A stretch of 38,780 nucleotides of DNA, taken from contig DASTPP010000155.1 in NCBI GenBank assembly GCA_035762175.1, positions 1 to 38,780 on the forward strand, written 5' to 3'. The notes below the pieces were generated by a model. That model was not told the DNA's origin and searched no databases. It was given only the letters and a program-made list of their open reading frames with translations. Of this stretch, positions 8,976 to 17,003 are shown in pieces. The position numbers and the translations under genes are program-made. Numbering within the stretch: the first letter of the stretch is position 1; each line of letters begins with the position of its first letter. The stretch comes from DASTPP01 sp035762175 (GTDB taxonomy: Bacteria > Myxococcota_A > Polyangia > Polyangiales > Polyangiaceae).

Positions 8976-10816
8976 GAAGGCGCCCCCGCCGCGGGCTCGA
9001 GGCGCAAGACGTCTTGCTCGGGGCCGAGCGCGCGCACGACGAGCAGGCCAGCCTCCGTCCGGTAGGCGAGCGCCCGCGAGGCGGGCGAGTACGCCGCGGC
9101 GCGGACGGGCCCGGGCGCCTCGGCGAGGGGCCCGCGGACGCTGGCGCCGACGTACTGGAACGCGCGGCGGTCGGGGCCGAGCACCACGAGCGAGAGCTCG
9201 CCGGGCGCCGGCCAGTGCGCGAGGCCGACCGCCCGCGCCCCGGGCGGCGGCGCGATCAGGTCGACGATCTCGAAGCGCTCTTGCGCCCGGAGGTCCCAGC
9301 GCGCCAGGCGGAACGCGCCGTCGGGCGCGCGCAGCGCGAGGGCGCACTGCGAGCCCCACTCGCCGAAGAAGGCCTCGTCGGGCGCGACGGCGAGGGCGTT
9401 CGGCGCGAGGCGCGAGTGCAGCCGCTGCCCGTCGCAGGGCACGGGCCCCCAGGTCGAGAGCCGCAGCTCGCCGCTCTCGCCGACCCAATACACGACGGCC
9501 CCCTGCCCGCGCGGCCCCTGCCCGAGCCCGATCGCGTCGCCCTCGTAGATCGGGCCGAGCGAGCCGTCGGACTCGAAGGCCAAGAGGCGCGGCGGCAGAA
9601 AGAGAAAGGCGAGCGGTTGGTGGGTTCGCGTCGGGCCCTCGAAGGGCTTGCCCTCGCGCAAGAGCAGGGGCGCGAGCGCGAGCGGGTCGGGGGCGGGCTC
9701 TTCGGCCCCCTCGGCCAGGGGGTAGTTGCGCTCCCACGCGACGCCGCCGCGCTTGCCGAAGCGGTAGAGCCAGAAGGTGCGGCCGGCGAGCTCGACCGCC
9801 CAGAGCGCCTTGCCCAAGGCCCCGGCCCCGAGCAGGACGCCGCCGCGCTGGGGCCGCAAGGTGATCGAGGGCGCGGGGGGCGCGGCCGCCGAGTTCGGCA
9901 CGACGTGCGCGACGATCTCGCCGCCCTCGAGGCGCACGAAGAGCCGGCGGCCGTCGTGGCTGAAGGCGGGCGGCGCGTCGAGGGCGGCGCGGGTCGCGGC
10001 GGGCTCCTTGCGCAGGGGGGCAGGCGGGGGCAAAAACGGCGAGCGGAGCCAGCGCGCCGAGCGCGCGGGCTCGGGCAGATCGAGCTCGAGCGAGCGCGGC
10101 GGGGCGCCCGGGCGCTCGAGCCGCACGCGCGCGCGCCGCCCCTCGAGGTCGGGCACCTGCCCGACGGCGACGCTCGCGTAGGCGGCCGGGCGCGGGCCGA
10201 GCGCGGGCGGGGCGCCGCCGATCAGCCACGCGTCGTCGGACGCGGCGGGGCGCACCCGCTCGTCGAAGAAGCGGGCGATCTCGGCCGGGCCGGGCCCGAC
10301 CAGGGCGCGGCCCTCGCGCAGCCAGTGCCTGACGCCGTCGGCCTCGAGGCGCTCGTAGAGCGTGGGGCCGCCCGCGCCCCAGAAGGCCCACGAGAAGTCG
10401 GCCCGCGCCTCGGCCGCCCGGCGCGCGAGCGCGAGCAGCGCGGCGAGCGCGACGAGGCGGGGCGCGCCGAGCAACTCGGAGCCGCCCGCCGCGAGCGCGA
10501 CGCAGCGCCGCGAGCCGATCGGCCCGCGGTGGGCCAGCCGCCAGAACGCGTGCTCGCCCGAGGCGGCCCGGCGCAGAAACTCGTCGGGGGCCTCGTCGGC
10601 GAGCAGCCACTCGGCGTGCGTCAGCCGCTCGTAGGAGCCCCGCCGCGCGACCCCGTCGAACCCGTCGGGGTCGCCCACCGGCTCGGCGCGCGCCGCGCGC
10701 AGCGGCCCGACGAGCGCGTGCAGCCGCTCGGCCCAGGCCCCCAGGCTGAGCGCCAGGTCGGGCACGAGCTCGGCGAGCGCCTCGCGGAAGGCGGCGACGT
10801 CGCCCGCGGGCTTCAC
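8972..10816 (-). CDS. vWA-like domain plus beta-propeller protein of the ternary system
   Basis: 614 residues from the GTG at 10816, which overlaps the upstream stop (GTGA). Residues 60-100 (SYERLTHAEWLLADEAPDEFLRR, split by a short turn) match the region that precedes the vWA domain in this family, as I remember it. Residues 100-210 have a vWA layout: a hydrophobic strand, GAPRLVALAALLALARRA helix and DFSWAFWG strand. The expected DxSxS metal site is replaced by AAGGSEL (residues 109-115), so metal binding looks lost. Residues 215-614 are blade-like (AFSHDGRRLFVRLEGGEIVA, LLGAGALGKALWAVELAG, GAVVYWVGESGELRLSTWG). No signal peptide is seen. The call as vWA-propeller is from pattern and gene order and needs profile confirmation. 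Confidence 0.65.
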   Translation of the reverse strand: MKPAGDVAAFREALAELVPDLALSLGAWAERLHALVGPLRAARAEPVGDPDGFDGVARRGSYERLTHAEWLLADEAPDEFLRRAASGEHAFWRLAHRGPIGSRRCVALAAGGSELLGAPRLVALAALLALARRAAEARADFSWAFWGAGGPTLYERLEADGVRHWLREGRALVGPGPAEIARFFDERVRPAASDDAWLIGGAPPALGPRPAAYASVAVGQVPDLEGRRARVRLERPGAPPRSLELDLPEPARSARWLRSPFLPPPAPLRKEPAATRAALDAPPAFSHDGRRLFVRLEGGEIVAHVVPNSAAAPPAPSITLRPQRGGVLLGAGALGKALWAVELAGRTFWLYRFGKRGGVAWERNYPLAEGAEEPAPDPLALAPLLLREGKPFEGPTRTHQPLAFLFLPPRLLAFESDGSLGPIYEGDAIGLGQGPRGQGAVVYWVGESGELRLSTWGPVPCDGQRLHSRLAPNALAVAPDEAFFGEWGSQCALALRAPDGAFRLARWDLRAQERFEIVDLIAPPPGARAVGLAHWPAPGELSLVVLGPDRRAFQYVGASVRGPLAEAPGPVRAAAYSPASRALAYRTEAGLLVVRALGPEQDVLRLEPAAGAPS

Positions 10817-11235
10817 GCGAGCGCCCCCTCGAGCCACGCCCGCAGCCGCGCGTGGCCGAAGGGCCGCGCCCGCGCGGCCGACACGAGCCGCGGCGGCCAG
10901 GGCACGACGAGCACCGGGGGCGCCGAGACCACGCGCAAGACCGCCCGCTCGAGCAGCGCGGCCGGCACGCTCGGCTCGCTGTGCGTCGGCAGCAAGAGCG
11001 CCGGCGCCGCGGGGTCGGTGCCGAAGTAGGCCACGCCCTCGGCCCAGGGCAGCTCGCCCGCCGGCCCGACGAGCGCGAGCAGCCGGGGCGCCCACACCCC
11101 CCGGAGCGACGTCGAAGGGGGCCGGCCCAGGCACGCGCGCGCCAGCGCCTCGGCCGCCTCGCCCTCGGCGAAGACGGCCGAGGGCTCGAGCGGCCGCGCC
11201 CGGGGGCGGAAGTCGACGGCCGCCCCGCCGCTCAC
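10813..11235 (-). CDS. Small bpX5-like protein of the ternary system
   Basis: 140 residues from the GTG at 11235. Its start overlaps the moxR-like stop as GTGA, and its own stop overlaps the next GTG in the same way, so translation of all four genes is probably coupled. The sequence is mostly alternating hydrophobic strands (RLLALVGPAGELPWAEGVAYFG, split by a loop, then APALLLPTHSEPSVP, VLRVVSAPPVLVVPWPP), ending in a short helix (HARLRAWLEGAL). Size and position agree with the bpX5 component of MoxR-vWA-beta-propeller systems. I have no active-site evidence; it may be an adaptor between ATPase and propeller proteins. Confidence 0.55.
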   Translation of the reverse strand: MSGGAAVDFRPRARPLEPSAVFAEGEAAEALARACLGRPPSTSLRGVWAPRLLALVGPAGELPWAEGVAYFGTDPAAPALLLPTHSEPSVPAALLERAVLRVVSAPPVLVVPWPPRLVSAARARPFGHARLRAWLEGALA

Positions 11236-12362
11236 GCCCCGCCCTTCAGGGCCGCGACCAGGCGCTCGCGCGCCGCGGCGAGCGCGGGCGGCATCGCCCC
11301 CGGCGCGAAGCCCGCGTCGATCTCGCGCGCCACCCCTTCGAGCTTCAGCCGGAAGGCCCCGAGCGCCTCGGGCGACCGCGGCGCCTCGGCGAGCAGCGCG
11401 TCGACGTCGCGCACGATGCGCGCGGCGCGCGCGAGCGGCCCCTGCGAGGCCTCTTCGGCCGCCGCCCGCAGCGCCTCGCTCTCGGCCCCCGCGAGCAGCT
11501 CGCGCAGCGCCCCCCGCGCCAGCTCTTGCCCCTCGGCCGTCGGCACCGCGAACACCAGCGGCCAGAGGTCGGCCGCGCCCGCCTCGCGCCGCCCCGAGAG
11601 CGCCGCCGCCGCGGCCACCAGGCGCTGGGCCTTGACCACGCGCCGGTCGGACAGCCAGAGCCCCGCCTGCCGCAGCCTGCGCACCGCGTGCGCGTAGGTC
11701 GAGGTGACGGGCGCGAGGTCGACCTCGCCCGCCGCCCGCGAGAGCGCCTCGAGCCACGCCGGCGCCCCGCCGCCCGGGGCCTCGGGCGCCCGCCGCCCGC
11801 CCTCGAGCAGCTCTTCGAGCCGCGCGTCGGGCACCGGCTCGACGAAGCAGCGGACGAGGAAGCGGTCGGCGAAGGCCGCGAGCGAGGGGTCTTCGGGCAG
11901 CCCGTTCGAGGCCGCCACGCACACCCGCAAGGGGCAGCGGCGCACGGTGTGCCCCCGCCGGAAGACGCGCTCGTTCAGGAGGGCGAGCAGCGTGTTCAAG
12001 ATCGCGGTCGAGCCGAGGAACACCTCGTCGAGGAAGGCCACCTCGGCCTCGGGCAGCATGCCCGTCGTCTCGGTCTCGACCAGCCCCTCGCGCAGCTTGC
12101 GCAGGTCGACCGGGCCGAAGATCTCGCTCGGCTCGGTGAAGCGGCCCAGCAGGTACTCGAAGTAGCGGAGCCCGAGCCCCCCGGCCACCCGCCGCACCGC
12201 CTCGCTCTTGGCCGTGCCGGGCGGCCCGACCACGAGCAGGTGCTCGCCGGCGACGGCCGAGAGCACGATGAGCTCGACCAGCGACTCGCGCTCGACGAGC
12301 CCGCGGCACGCGCCCGCGACGACGTCGCGCAGGCCGCGCGAGGCGGCGATGAGATCGGTCAC
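11232..12362 (-). CDS. MoxR-family AAA+ ATPase
   Basis: 376 residues from the GTG at 12362. A GTG at 12380 would add six residues, but the TAGAGT box lies between the two, so the shorter form is preferred. Walker A is GPPGTAKS (residues 46-53), Walker B is VAFLDEVF (near 108-115), sensor 1 is the Asn in VCVAASNG (153) and the arginine finger region is FADRFLVR (near 164-171). The inserts, with LGRFTEPSEIFGP and LNERVFRRG, are typical of the RavA/MoxR branch. The C-terminal part is helical, with STYAHAVRRLRQAG as the lid. MoxR ATPases act with vWA proteins as chaperone-like remodelers; here the partners are the three coupled downstream genes. It heads the operon. Confidence 0.88.
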   Translation of the reverse strand: MTDLIAASRGLRDVVAGACRGLVERESLVELIVLSAVAGEHLLVVGPPGTAKSEAVRRVAGGLGLRYFEYLLGRFTEPSEIFGPVDLRKLREGLVETETTGMLPEAEVAFLDEVFLGSTAILNTLLALLNERVFRRGHTVRRCPLRVCVAASNGLPEDPSLAAFADRFLVRCFVEPVPDARLEELLEGGRRAPEAPGGGAPAWLEALSRAAGEVDLAPVTSTYAHAVRRLRQAGLWLSDRRVVKAQRLVAAAAALSGRREAGAADLWPLVFAVPTAEGQELARGALRELLAGAESEALRAAAEEASQGPLARAARIVRDVDALLAEAPRSPEALGAFRLKLEGVAREIDAGFAPGAMPPALAAARERLVAALKGGA

Positions 12363-12370
12363 GGCCGGGC

Positions 12371-12400
12371 ACTCTAGCACCGGCGAAGGGCGCGCGTCCG
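12371..12400 (-). promoter_or_regulatory. Candidate promoter of the MoxR operon, possibly leaderless
   Basis: On the minus strand TAGAGT (12376-12371) is preceded by TGC, giving an extended -10. A weak CGGACG box lies 18 bases further up (12400-12395). Predicted transcription start is near 12364, two bases before the GTG at 12362. Confidence 0.35.
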
Positions 12401-12431
12401 CCGGCGCGGCGGGCGCGCCGGGCCCGCGGGG

Positions 12432-13286
12432 TCAGAAGGCGAAGCCCGCCCCCACCCGGAAGAGCGCGCCCGACAGCCGCAAGGGCGGCAGGTACACCTC
12501 GCCCACGCGCGCGCCCTCGCCCCCGCCCTCGGGCCGCATCGCCATCGAGACCGAGCCGGCGAACCCGTAGCCCCCCTCGGCGAAGACGAGAAAGCTCTTG
12601 GCGGGCGCGCCGCGGCCGAAGGACGCGAACGAGAAGGCGGCGCCCGCCGTGGCGTCGAGCGACCAGGTCCACTGGCCGCTCTCGAGCGAGCCGCCGCCCG
12701 CGTCGTCGACCCGCGCGTCGAGCCGCAGCGCGCCCGGCGCGACGCGCGCGTAGGGCCGCAGCCGCGCCCCGAGCTCGTAGCGGCCCTCGAGCCCGAGCGC
12801 CGCCCGGTGCACGCCGAGCCGCGAGCTCGACCCGCGCGCCTCCGTCGCGGCCGCGGCGCCCACGTCATAAAAGGCCCCCGCATGCACCGTCAGCGGCCCC
12901 GAGCGCGCGAACGCGTAGCTTGCGCCGAACGAGGCCTGCGAGAGCACGTTGGTCTCGCCGAAGGGGTCGAAGCCGGGGCCCGTCACCCACCCGGCCCGCA
13001 GCCCCGCGCGCAGATCGAGGCCGAAGCCCGGCGCCGGCTTGCCCTCCGGGCCCGCGGGCGCCTCGGCCTCGGCGCCCGCCGCCCCCGCGAAGGGCGCGGC
13101 CGCGGCCGACGACGCCAGGGCCCCCCCGGCGCTCGGGGCCGACGACGCCAGGGCCCCCCCGGCACTCGGGGCCGCCGACCTGTCCGGCGGGGCCGCCGAC
13201 GTCGCCCCGCCCTCGGGCGGGGCGGCCCAGGCCGGCGCCGGGGCGGCGAGCGCGGCGGCGGCGAGAAAGCAAAGCGAACGGCGCAT
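12432..13286 (-). CDS. Exported outer-membrane beta-barrel-like protein
   Basis: 284 residues. The start ATG shares one base with the stop of the upstream lipoprotein gene (TGATG), so the pair is likely coupled. A clear signal peptide (CFLAAAALAAPAPAWA) is followed by a low-complexity Ala/Ser/Gly linker with a tandem duplication of PSAGGALASSA. From about residue 80 there are amphipathic strand pairs with small residues (GASYAFARSGPLTVHAGAFYD, split at the turn; YELGARLRPYARVAPGALRLD; FAEGGYGFAGSVSMAM). The chain ends in Phe (FRVGAGFAF), the usual C-terminal signal of outer-membrane barrels. The size fits an 8- to 10-strand barrel. Function unknown. Confidence 0.65.
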   Translation of the reverse strand: MRRSLCFLAAAALAAPAPAWAAPPEGGATSAAPPDRSAAPSAGGALASSAPSAGGALASSAAAAPFAGAAGAEAEAPAGPEGKPAPGFGLDLRAGLRAGWVTGPGFDPFGETNVLSQASFGASYAFARSGPLTVHAGAFYDVGAAAATEARGSSSRLGVHRAALGLEGRYELGARLRPYARVAPGALRLDARVDDAGGGSLESGQWTWSLDATAGAAFSFASFGRGAPAKSFLVFAEGGYGFAGSVSMAMRPEGGGEGARVGEVYLPPLRLSGALFRVGAGFAF

Positions 13287-14851
13287 CAGGGAAGCCCTCC
13301 GAGCAGAAAGCCCGCATAGTGCCGGGCGGCGAGCGGGTCGGGCGCGCGCGCGTCGAGCAAGGTGATGGCGCCGTAGGGGTGCACCGCGACGAGGGCGGGC
13401 CCCCCGTCGGGCCGCGCGATCTCGAAGGCGCCGTCGATCGGCCGGTCGAGCAGCAGGTTGCGCGGGTGCAGGCTCGCGAGGTCGACGAGGGCGAGCTCGG
13501 CCGAGCCCTGCGCGCGCACCCAGGCGCGCTCGCCGTCGGGCGAGACGCTGAGCGCCGTGTTCCCCCGCGCCGCGACGAGGGGCGAGGCCGTGCGCGCGAC
13601 GAGGTCGAGCACCGCGAGATCGCGCCCGTCGGACGAAGCGAGCAGCTTGCAGTGCCGGTTCGCCCCCGGCACGTCACGCACGCTCGCCACCGGCGTCGCC
13701 AGGGCGAGCCGCTCGACGCTGCGGTAGGGCGTGCCGGCCGTGATGCCGAGCCGCACGAGGGCCACCTCGGCCGCCGACGTCGACCAGACGAGGGCCACGT
13801 CGCCCCCGCCCCCCTCGCCGAGCTCGTCGGTGACGAGCGACATGCGGTCGAAGGCGGCGCCGAGCTCGACCTCGCTCGTCACCCCCGTGACCGTGTCCGC
13901 GAGCGTCAGCGCCCCGCGCGAGGGCACCAGCGCCGCGAGCCGCTCGCCGGCGTCGGTGCGCACGAAGGCGAGGTCGGACGGCACCCCGCCGGCCGCGACC
14001 ACGTTGGGCACGGGCCGGAAGGCGTGCTGCGACGAGCCCGGCGCGCTCTGCTCGAACGAGAGCACCACCACGTTCGGGTCGCCCTCGAGGCGCACGGCGA
14101 TGCGGGCGTCGTCTTTGCCGGCCTCGCCGTCGGACACCGCCACCCCCGCCGGCGACAGCTTCGCCCCGCCCGTCGTCAGCCGCACCGTGATCTCGCCCGC
14201 GGCGGGCGCCTCGAGGTCGACGAGCGCGAGGTCTTGCTCGGTCTGCACCACGAGCAGCCGCCGCGGACCGCCCGGCACCCCGAGCGGCGGCGTGAACGAG
14301 AGCGCCCGGGGCCGCCCGCCGAAGCTGCGCAGCGTCACCGGCGTCGGGTTGGCGCCCTCGGCCGCGGGCCGGTCGGCGTCGATGACGATGAGCTCGTTCG
14401 GGTTCTGCACGAACGAGACGTCCTTGCCCGAGGGGTACGCGACGACGAAGCGCCCCGACGGGTCGACCGCCAGCGACGAGAGCGGGTCGCTCAGCACGTA
14501 GCGCTCGCCCGGCCCCTCGCCCGAGCGCCCGCCGACCACCTGCACGGTCGGCGGCCGGTCGCTCGGGCTGCGCCGCGGCACGTCGCCCCGCGCGAGCACG
14601 AAGAGCCGCGCCCCGTCGGACGAGGCGGCCGCGTCGACGAAGCCGCCCTCGATCGGCACCGAGCGCGGCCGCGCCTCGAGATCGCCGCCGGCCGACACGA
14701 CCACCAGGCGCCCCGCGGGCTCGTCGACCAGCGCGACCGACCCCTCGAGGCCGTACGCCCGCGGCGCGGGCGGCAGCGGCGCGTCCCACGCCGCGTCGCG
14801 GTCGCCGCAGCCGGCGAGCAGGGCCAAGGCAAGCAAGACCTTCGTTCGCAT
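13286..14851 (-). CDS. Beta-propeller lipoprotein
   Basis: 521 residues from the ATG at 14851; a GTG at 14863 in the same frame is less likely because the Shine-Dalgarno-like GGAGG would touch it. The N-terminus is a lipoprotein signal (VLLALALLAGC). The mature part is made of repeated strand units with D-G/S turns (VALVDEPAGRLVVVSAGGD, ARLFVLARGDVP, LAVDPSGRFVVAYPSGKDV, LSVSPDGERAWVRAQGS), the pattern of YVTN-like or WD-like seven-bladed propellers. It is the second of two neighbouring propeller lipoprotein genes (gap of 36 bases from the first) and is coupled to the barrel gene. The trio may form an envelope complex; this is inference. No catalytic residues are recognisable. Confidence 0.72.
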   Translation of the reverse strand: MRTKVLLALALLAGCGDRDAAWDAPLPPAPRAYGLEGSVALVDEPAGRLVVVSAGGDLEARPRSVPIEGGFVDAAASSDGARLFVLARGDVPRRSPSDRPPTVQVVGGRSGEGPGERYVLSDPLSSLAVDPSGRFVVAYPSGKDVSFVQNPNELIVIDADRPAAEGANPTPVTLRSFGGRPRALSFTPPLGVPGGPRRLLVVQTEQDLALVDLEAPAAGEITVRLTTGGAKLSPAGVAVSDGEAGKDDARIAVRLEGDPNVVVLSFEQSAPGSSQHAFRPVPNVVAAGGVPSDLAFVRTDAGERLAALVPSRGALTLADTVTGVTSEVELGAAFDRMSLVTDELGEGGGGDVALVWSTSAAEVALVRLGITAGTPYRSVERLALATPVASVRDVPGANRHCKLLASSDGRDLAVLDLVARTASPLVAARGNTALSVSPDGERAWVRAQGSAELALVDLASLHPRNLLLDRPIDGAFEIARPDGGPALVAVHPYGAITLLDARAPDPLAARHYAGFLLGGLP

Positions 14852-14887
14852 CGTCTCCGTCACCTCCCCGCGCGAGGGCGCGCGGGC

Positions 14888-16633
14888 TCAGGGCTGCTCC
14901 GAGCCGTCGACCACCCCCGCCGCCAGCTCGAAGCCGGTCAGCGTGCGCACCTCGCCCGACGCGAAGTCGACGAAGGTGATGCGGCCGTCCGGGTGCCGCT
15001 GCGCCACGTAGCCGCGGCCGGCCCCCGCCACGACCCCCGCCGCCGTCGGGGCGCTCGCGAGCGGCACCTCGCGCACCCGCAACGAAGGGAAGTCGGTCAC
15101 GTAGAGCATGTACTTGCCCGCGGCCGCGAGCGCGTCGCCCGTCGCGACGAGCGCGTGCGCCCCGCCCGGCGCGAGCGCCACCGCCGCCGGCGCCTGCTCG
15201 AGGCCGACGATGCGCGGCGGCGCCGAGCCGTCGGCCGGCACCAGGCTCATCGACGCCGCGTACTTCGAGCCCCCCCCGCCCGAGCCGCCCGTACCGCCGC
15301 CCCCTGTGCCGCCGCCCGTACCGCCCCCCGTACCGCCCCCCGTACCGCCCCCCGTGCCGCCCCCCGTGCCGCCCGCGTCGGCCGGCAGCGCGTCGTGCAA
15401 GACGAGCGCGTGCTTCGCGTCGTCGGTCGGGAAGACCGCCTTGACCGGCGCGCGCAAGAGCAGCGTCAGGGGCGAGGGCGCCTCGACCGCCGTGTCGACC
15501 ACCGTGAGCGCCGGGTTCGGCGTCGCGTTCGTGTAGAAGAAGCCCGTGCCCCCGAGGGGCGCGAGCGCCGCCGAGCCCGCCCCCGAGCCCGCGCCGAGCG
15601 TCAAGAGGCGCAGCGCCGTGGGGTCGGCGACGACCTCGGGCATCGGCAAGAGGGCCACCTGCCCGGTCGACCGCACCACCGCGACCCCCACCGCCCCGCC
15701 CGGCGCGAGATCGAGGTCGGTCACCTCGCCCGGCAGCGCCACCGCGACCGCCTCGCCCCCGCCCGCGAGGGGCACCAGCGTCACCGCCGACTCGCCCTCG
15801 AAGCGCACGAGCGCGTAGGCCCCGTCGGGCGTGATCACCACGTCGCGCGTCGTCGCGCCGGGCCGCGCGATCGGCACGCTGCGCTCGATCGCGGGCGCGG
15901 CGCCGAGCGCGACGACCGAGACGCCGTCTTGCGTGATGACGAAGGCCCGCGTCGAGCCCTGGTCGAAGGCCACCGCCACCGGCCGGTAGCCCACGCTGAG
16001 CTCGGTCGAGGTCTTCGGCGTCGCACCGAGCCCGAGCACCGTGATCGACTGGAAGCCGTCGACCGGGTCGGGCGCGACGAGCTTCGTCGTGTCCGTCCAC
16101 GCGACCGCCCAGCGCCCGTCGGGCGACACGCCCCACGCGTTCGCCGGCGAGGGCACCAACACCCGCTCGGACTCGACCACCCCCGGCGGCCTCGCCCGCA
16201 AGATGGTCGCGTCTTTCGAGCGCACGTTGAGCGCGAGCGCCACGTCGTCTTCTGGCGAGGGCACCGCCGCCAGGTGCGTCGGCTCGTGCCCGGCCTCGAC
16301 CAGGTTCACCCGCAAACTGACCGCGTCGATGTACGCGACGCGGTTGCTCGTCGGGTTGGCCACCCAGACGTAGCGCCCCGTCGCCACCGGCGACAAGAAC
16401 TTCGACTCGAACTCTTGCTCGGGCGGCACCCCGCCCCCGCCCCCCGTGCCGGCGCCCGGGCTCTCGTCGTTTGGCGCCCCCTGCCCGCCGTCGTCGTCGT
16501 CGTCGCCGCGGTTCGCGCCGCTCGCCTCGAGGGCGGGCGTGTCGCCGCAAGCCGCCCCGAGCGTACAACAGAAGCCCGCCGCGATCAGGGCGCCGCGCGC
16601 CCGAGACAAGGTAAGCCAGTCGGTTCGAATCAT
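14888..16633 (-). CDS. Beta-propeller lipoprotein with Gly/Thr repeat insert
   Basis: 581 residues. The N-terminus has a lipoprotein-type signal ending LGAAC (Cys 29), then an acidic Asp/Gly-rich linker. The body has propeller repeats (YVWVANPTSNRVAYIDAVSL is a typical YVTN blade; VSPDGRWAVAWTDT, TPDGAYALVRFEGES). Between two late blades sits an insert of tandem GGTG units, encoded by 12-base repeats at 15288-15373. The gene is preceded by a good sigma-54 promoter (16684-16700). Probably an outer-membrane or periplasmic lipoprotein used in surface interactions; the partner is unknown. It is 36 bases from the second propeller gene and likely heads that operon. Confidence 0.75.
   Translation of the reverse strand: MIRTDWLTLSRARGALIAAGFCCTLGAACGDTPALEASGANRGDDDDDGGQGAPNDESPGAGTGGGGGVPPEQEFESKFLSPVATGRYVWVANPTSNRVAYIDAVSLRVNLVEAGHEPTHLAAVPSPEDDVALALNVRSKDATILRARPPGVVESERVLVPSPANAWGVSPDGRWAVAWTDTTKLVAPDPVDGFQSITVLGLGATPKTSTELSVGYRPVAVAFDQGSTRAFVITQDGVSVVALGAAPAIERSVPIARPGATTRDVVITPDGAYALVRFEGESAVTLVPLAGGGEAVAVALPGEVTDLDLAPGGAVGVAVVRSTGQVALLPMPEVVADPTALRLLTLGAGSGAGSAALAPLGGTGFFYTNATPNPALTVVDTAVEAPSPLTLLLRAPVKAVFPTDDAKHALVLHDALPADAGGTGGGTGGGTGGGTGGGTGGGTGGGGTGGSGGGGSKYAASMSLVPADGSAPPRIVGLEQAPAAVALAPGGAHALVATGDALAAAGKYMLYVTDFPSLRVREVPLASAPTAAGVVAGAGRGYVAQRHPDGRITFVDFASGEVRTLTGFELAAGVVDGSEQP
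15288..15373 (-). repeat. 12-base tandem repeat encoding GGTG units, G-quadruplex prone
   Basis: About seven units of CCGCCCCCCGTA type on the plus strand; on the coding strand this reads as runs of six G separated by short spacers. Units differ only at GTA/GTG. The unit is a multiple of three, so copy changes would keep the frame. Confidence 0.8.
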
Positions 16634-16683
16634 TTCATCGCCCCGCCGAGGCCGCGAGACGATCGCGGCGCGCCCGAGGCTCG

Positions 16684-16700
16684 AGCAGCGTCCGTGCCAA
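16684..16700 (-). promoter_or_regulatory. Sigma-54 promoter for the 16633 propeller lipoprotein
   Basis: Minus strand TTGGCACGGACGCTGCT. The GG and GC dinucleotides are separated by exactly 10 bases, and 15 or so of 17 positions fit the TTGGCACG-N4-TTGCW consensus. The predicted start of transcription is about 40 bases before the ATG at 16633. Confidence 0.65.
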
Positions 16701-16750
16701 CGCGGAAAACCCGCGCCCCCCCGTCAACGCGCGTGCACGCCACCCCTGAC

Positions 16751-16790
16751 AGCCCGGTCAGGCCGGCACAAGCCCGGTCGGGCCGGCACA
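16751..16790 (+). repeat. Two tandem copies of a 20-base repeat
   Basis: AGCCCGGTCAGGCCGGCACA at 16751-16770 is repeated with one change at 16771-16790. It begins where homology of the MBL relic ends. Confidence 0.85.
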
Positions 16791-16990
16791 ACCCCGAGCC
16801 GCGCCGGGTCTTCGCCCGCGAGCCAGAGCGCCTCCGGCGCCGAGGCCACTCGGTCGCCCGCGCCCGGGTAGAGCCCCAGCAAGACCCCCGCGAAGAAGCC
16901 CGCCGTCTTCTTCTCTTCGTCGAAGTGCAGGCTGTTGCCGGCGTCGACGAGCAGGTCGCCCTTCGGGTGCCGAGTCAGCAGCCCCGAGTT
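16791..16990 (-). pseudogene. Relic of an MBL-fold metallohydrolase N-terminal region
   Basis: The minus-strand frame reads NSGLLTRHPKGDLLVDAG, then NSLHFDEEKK, a hydrophobic stretch and APEALWLAGEDPARLGVV. This order (a strand with RHPKGDLLVDAG, then a helix, then ...AGxDPARLxxV) is what stands just before the HxHxDH metal motif in many MBL-fold hydrolases. Here similarity stops at GVV: the metal motif and everything after it are missing. Upstream the frame runs into the hairpin repeat array with no sensible start. I read this as a fragment of 65 or so codons left after loss of both ends. The stretch 16634-17164 otherwise holds only repeats and the sigma-54 promoter. Confidence 0.5.
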
Positions 16991-17003
16991 GCCTCCAACG
17001 ATC

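Noticed and set aside
5865..9065. Long plus-strand frame opposite the bpX6-like gene
   Set aside because: Composition is that of a shadow frame (Arg, Gly, Ala, His); the opposite strand has GTGA-coupled genes with domain structure.
8976..10610. N-terminal extension of the 5850 gene, and similar extensions of the 10813, 23550 and 30350 genes
   Set aside because: Each extension overlaps a real gene in another frame and has random composition; homology starts at the overlapping GTG or ATG.
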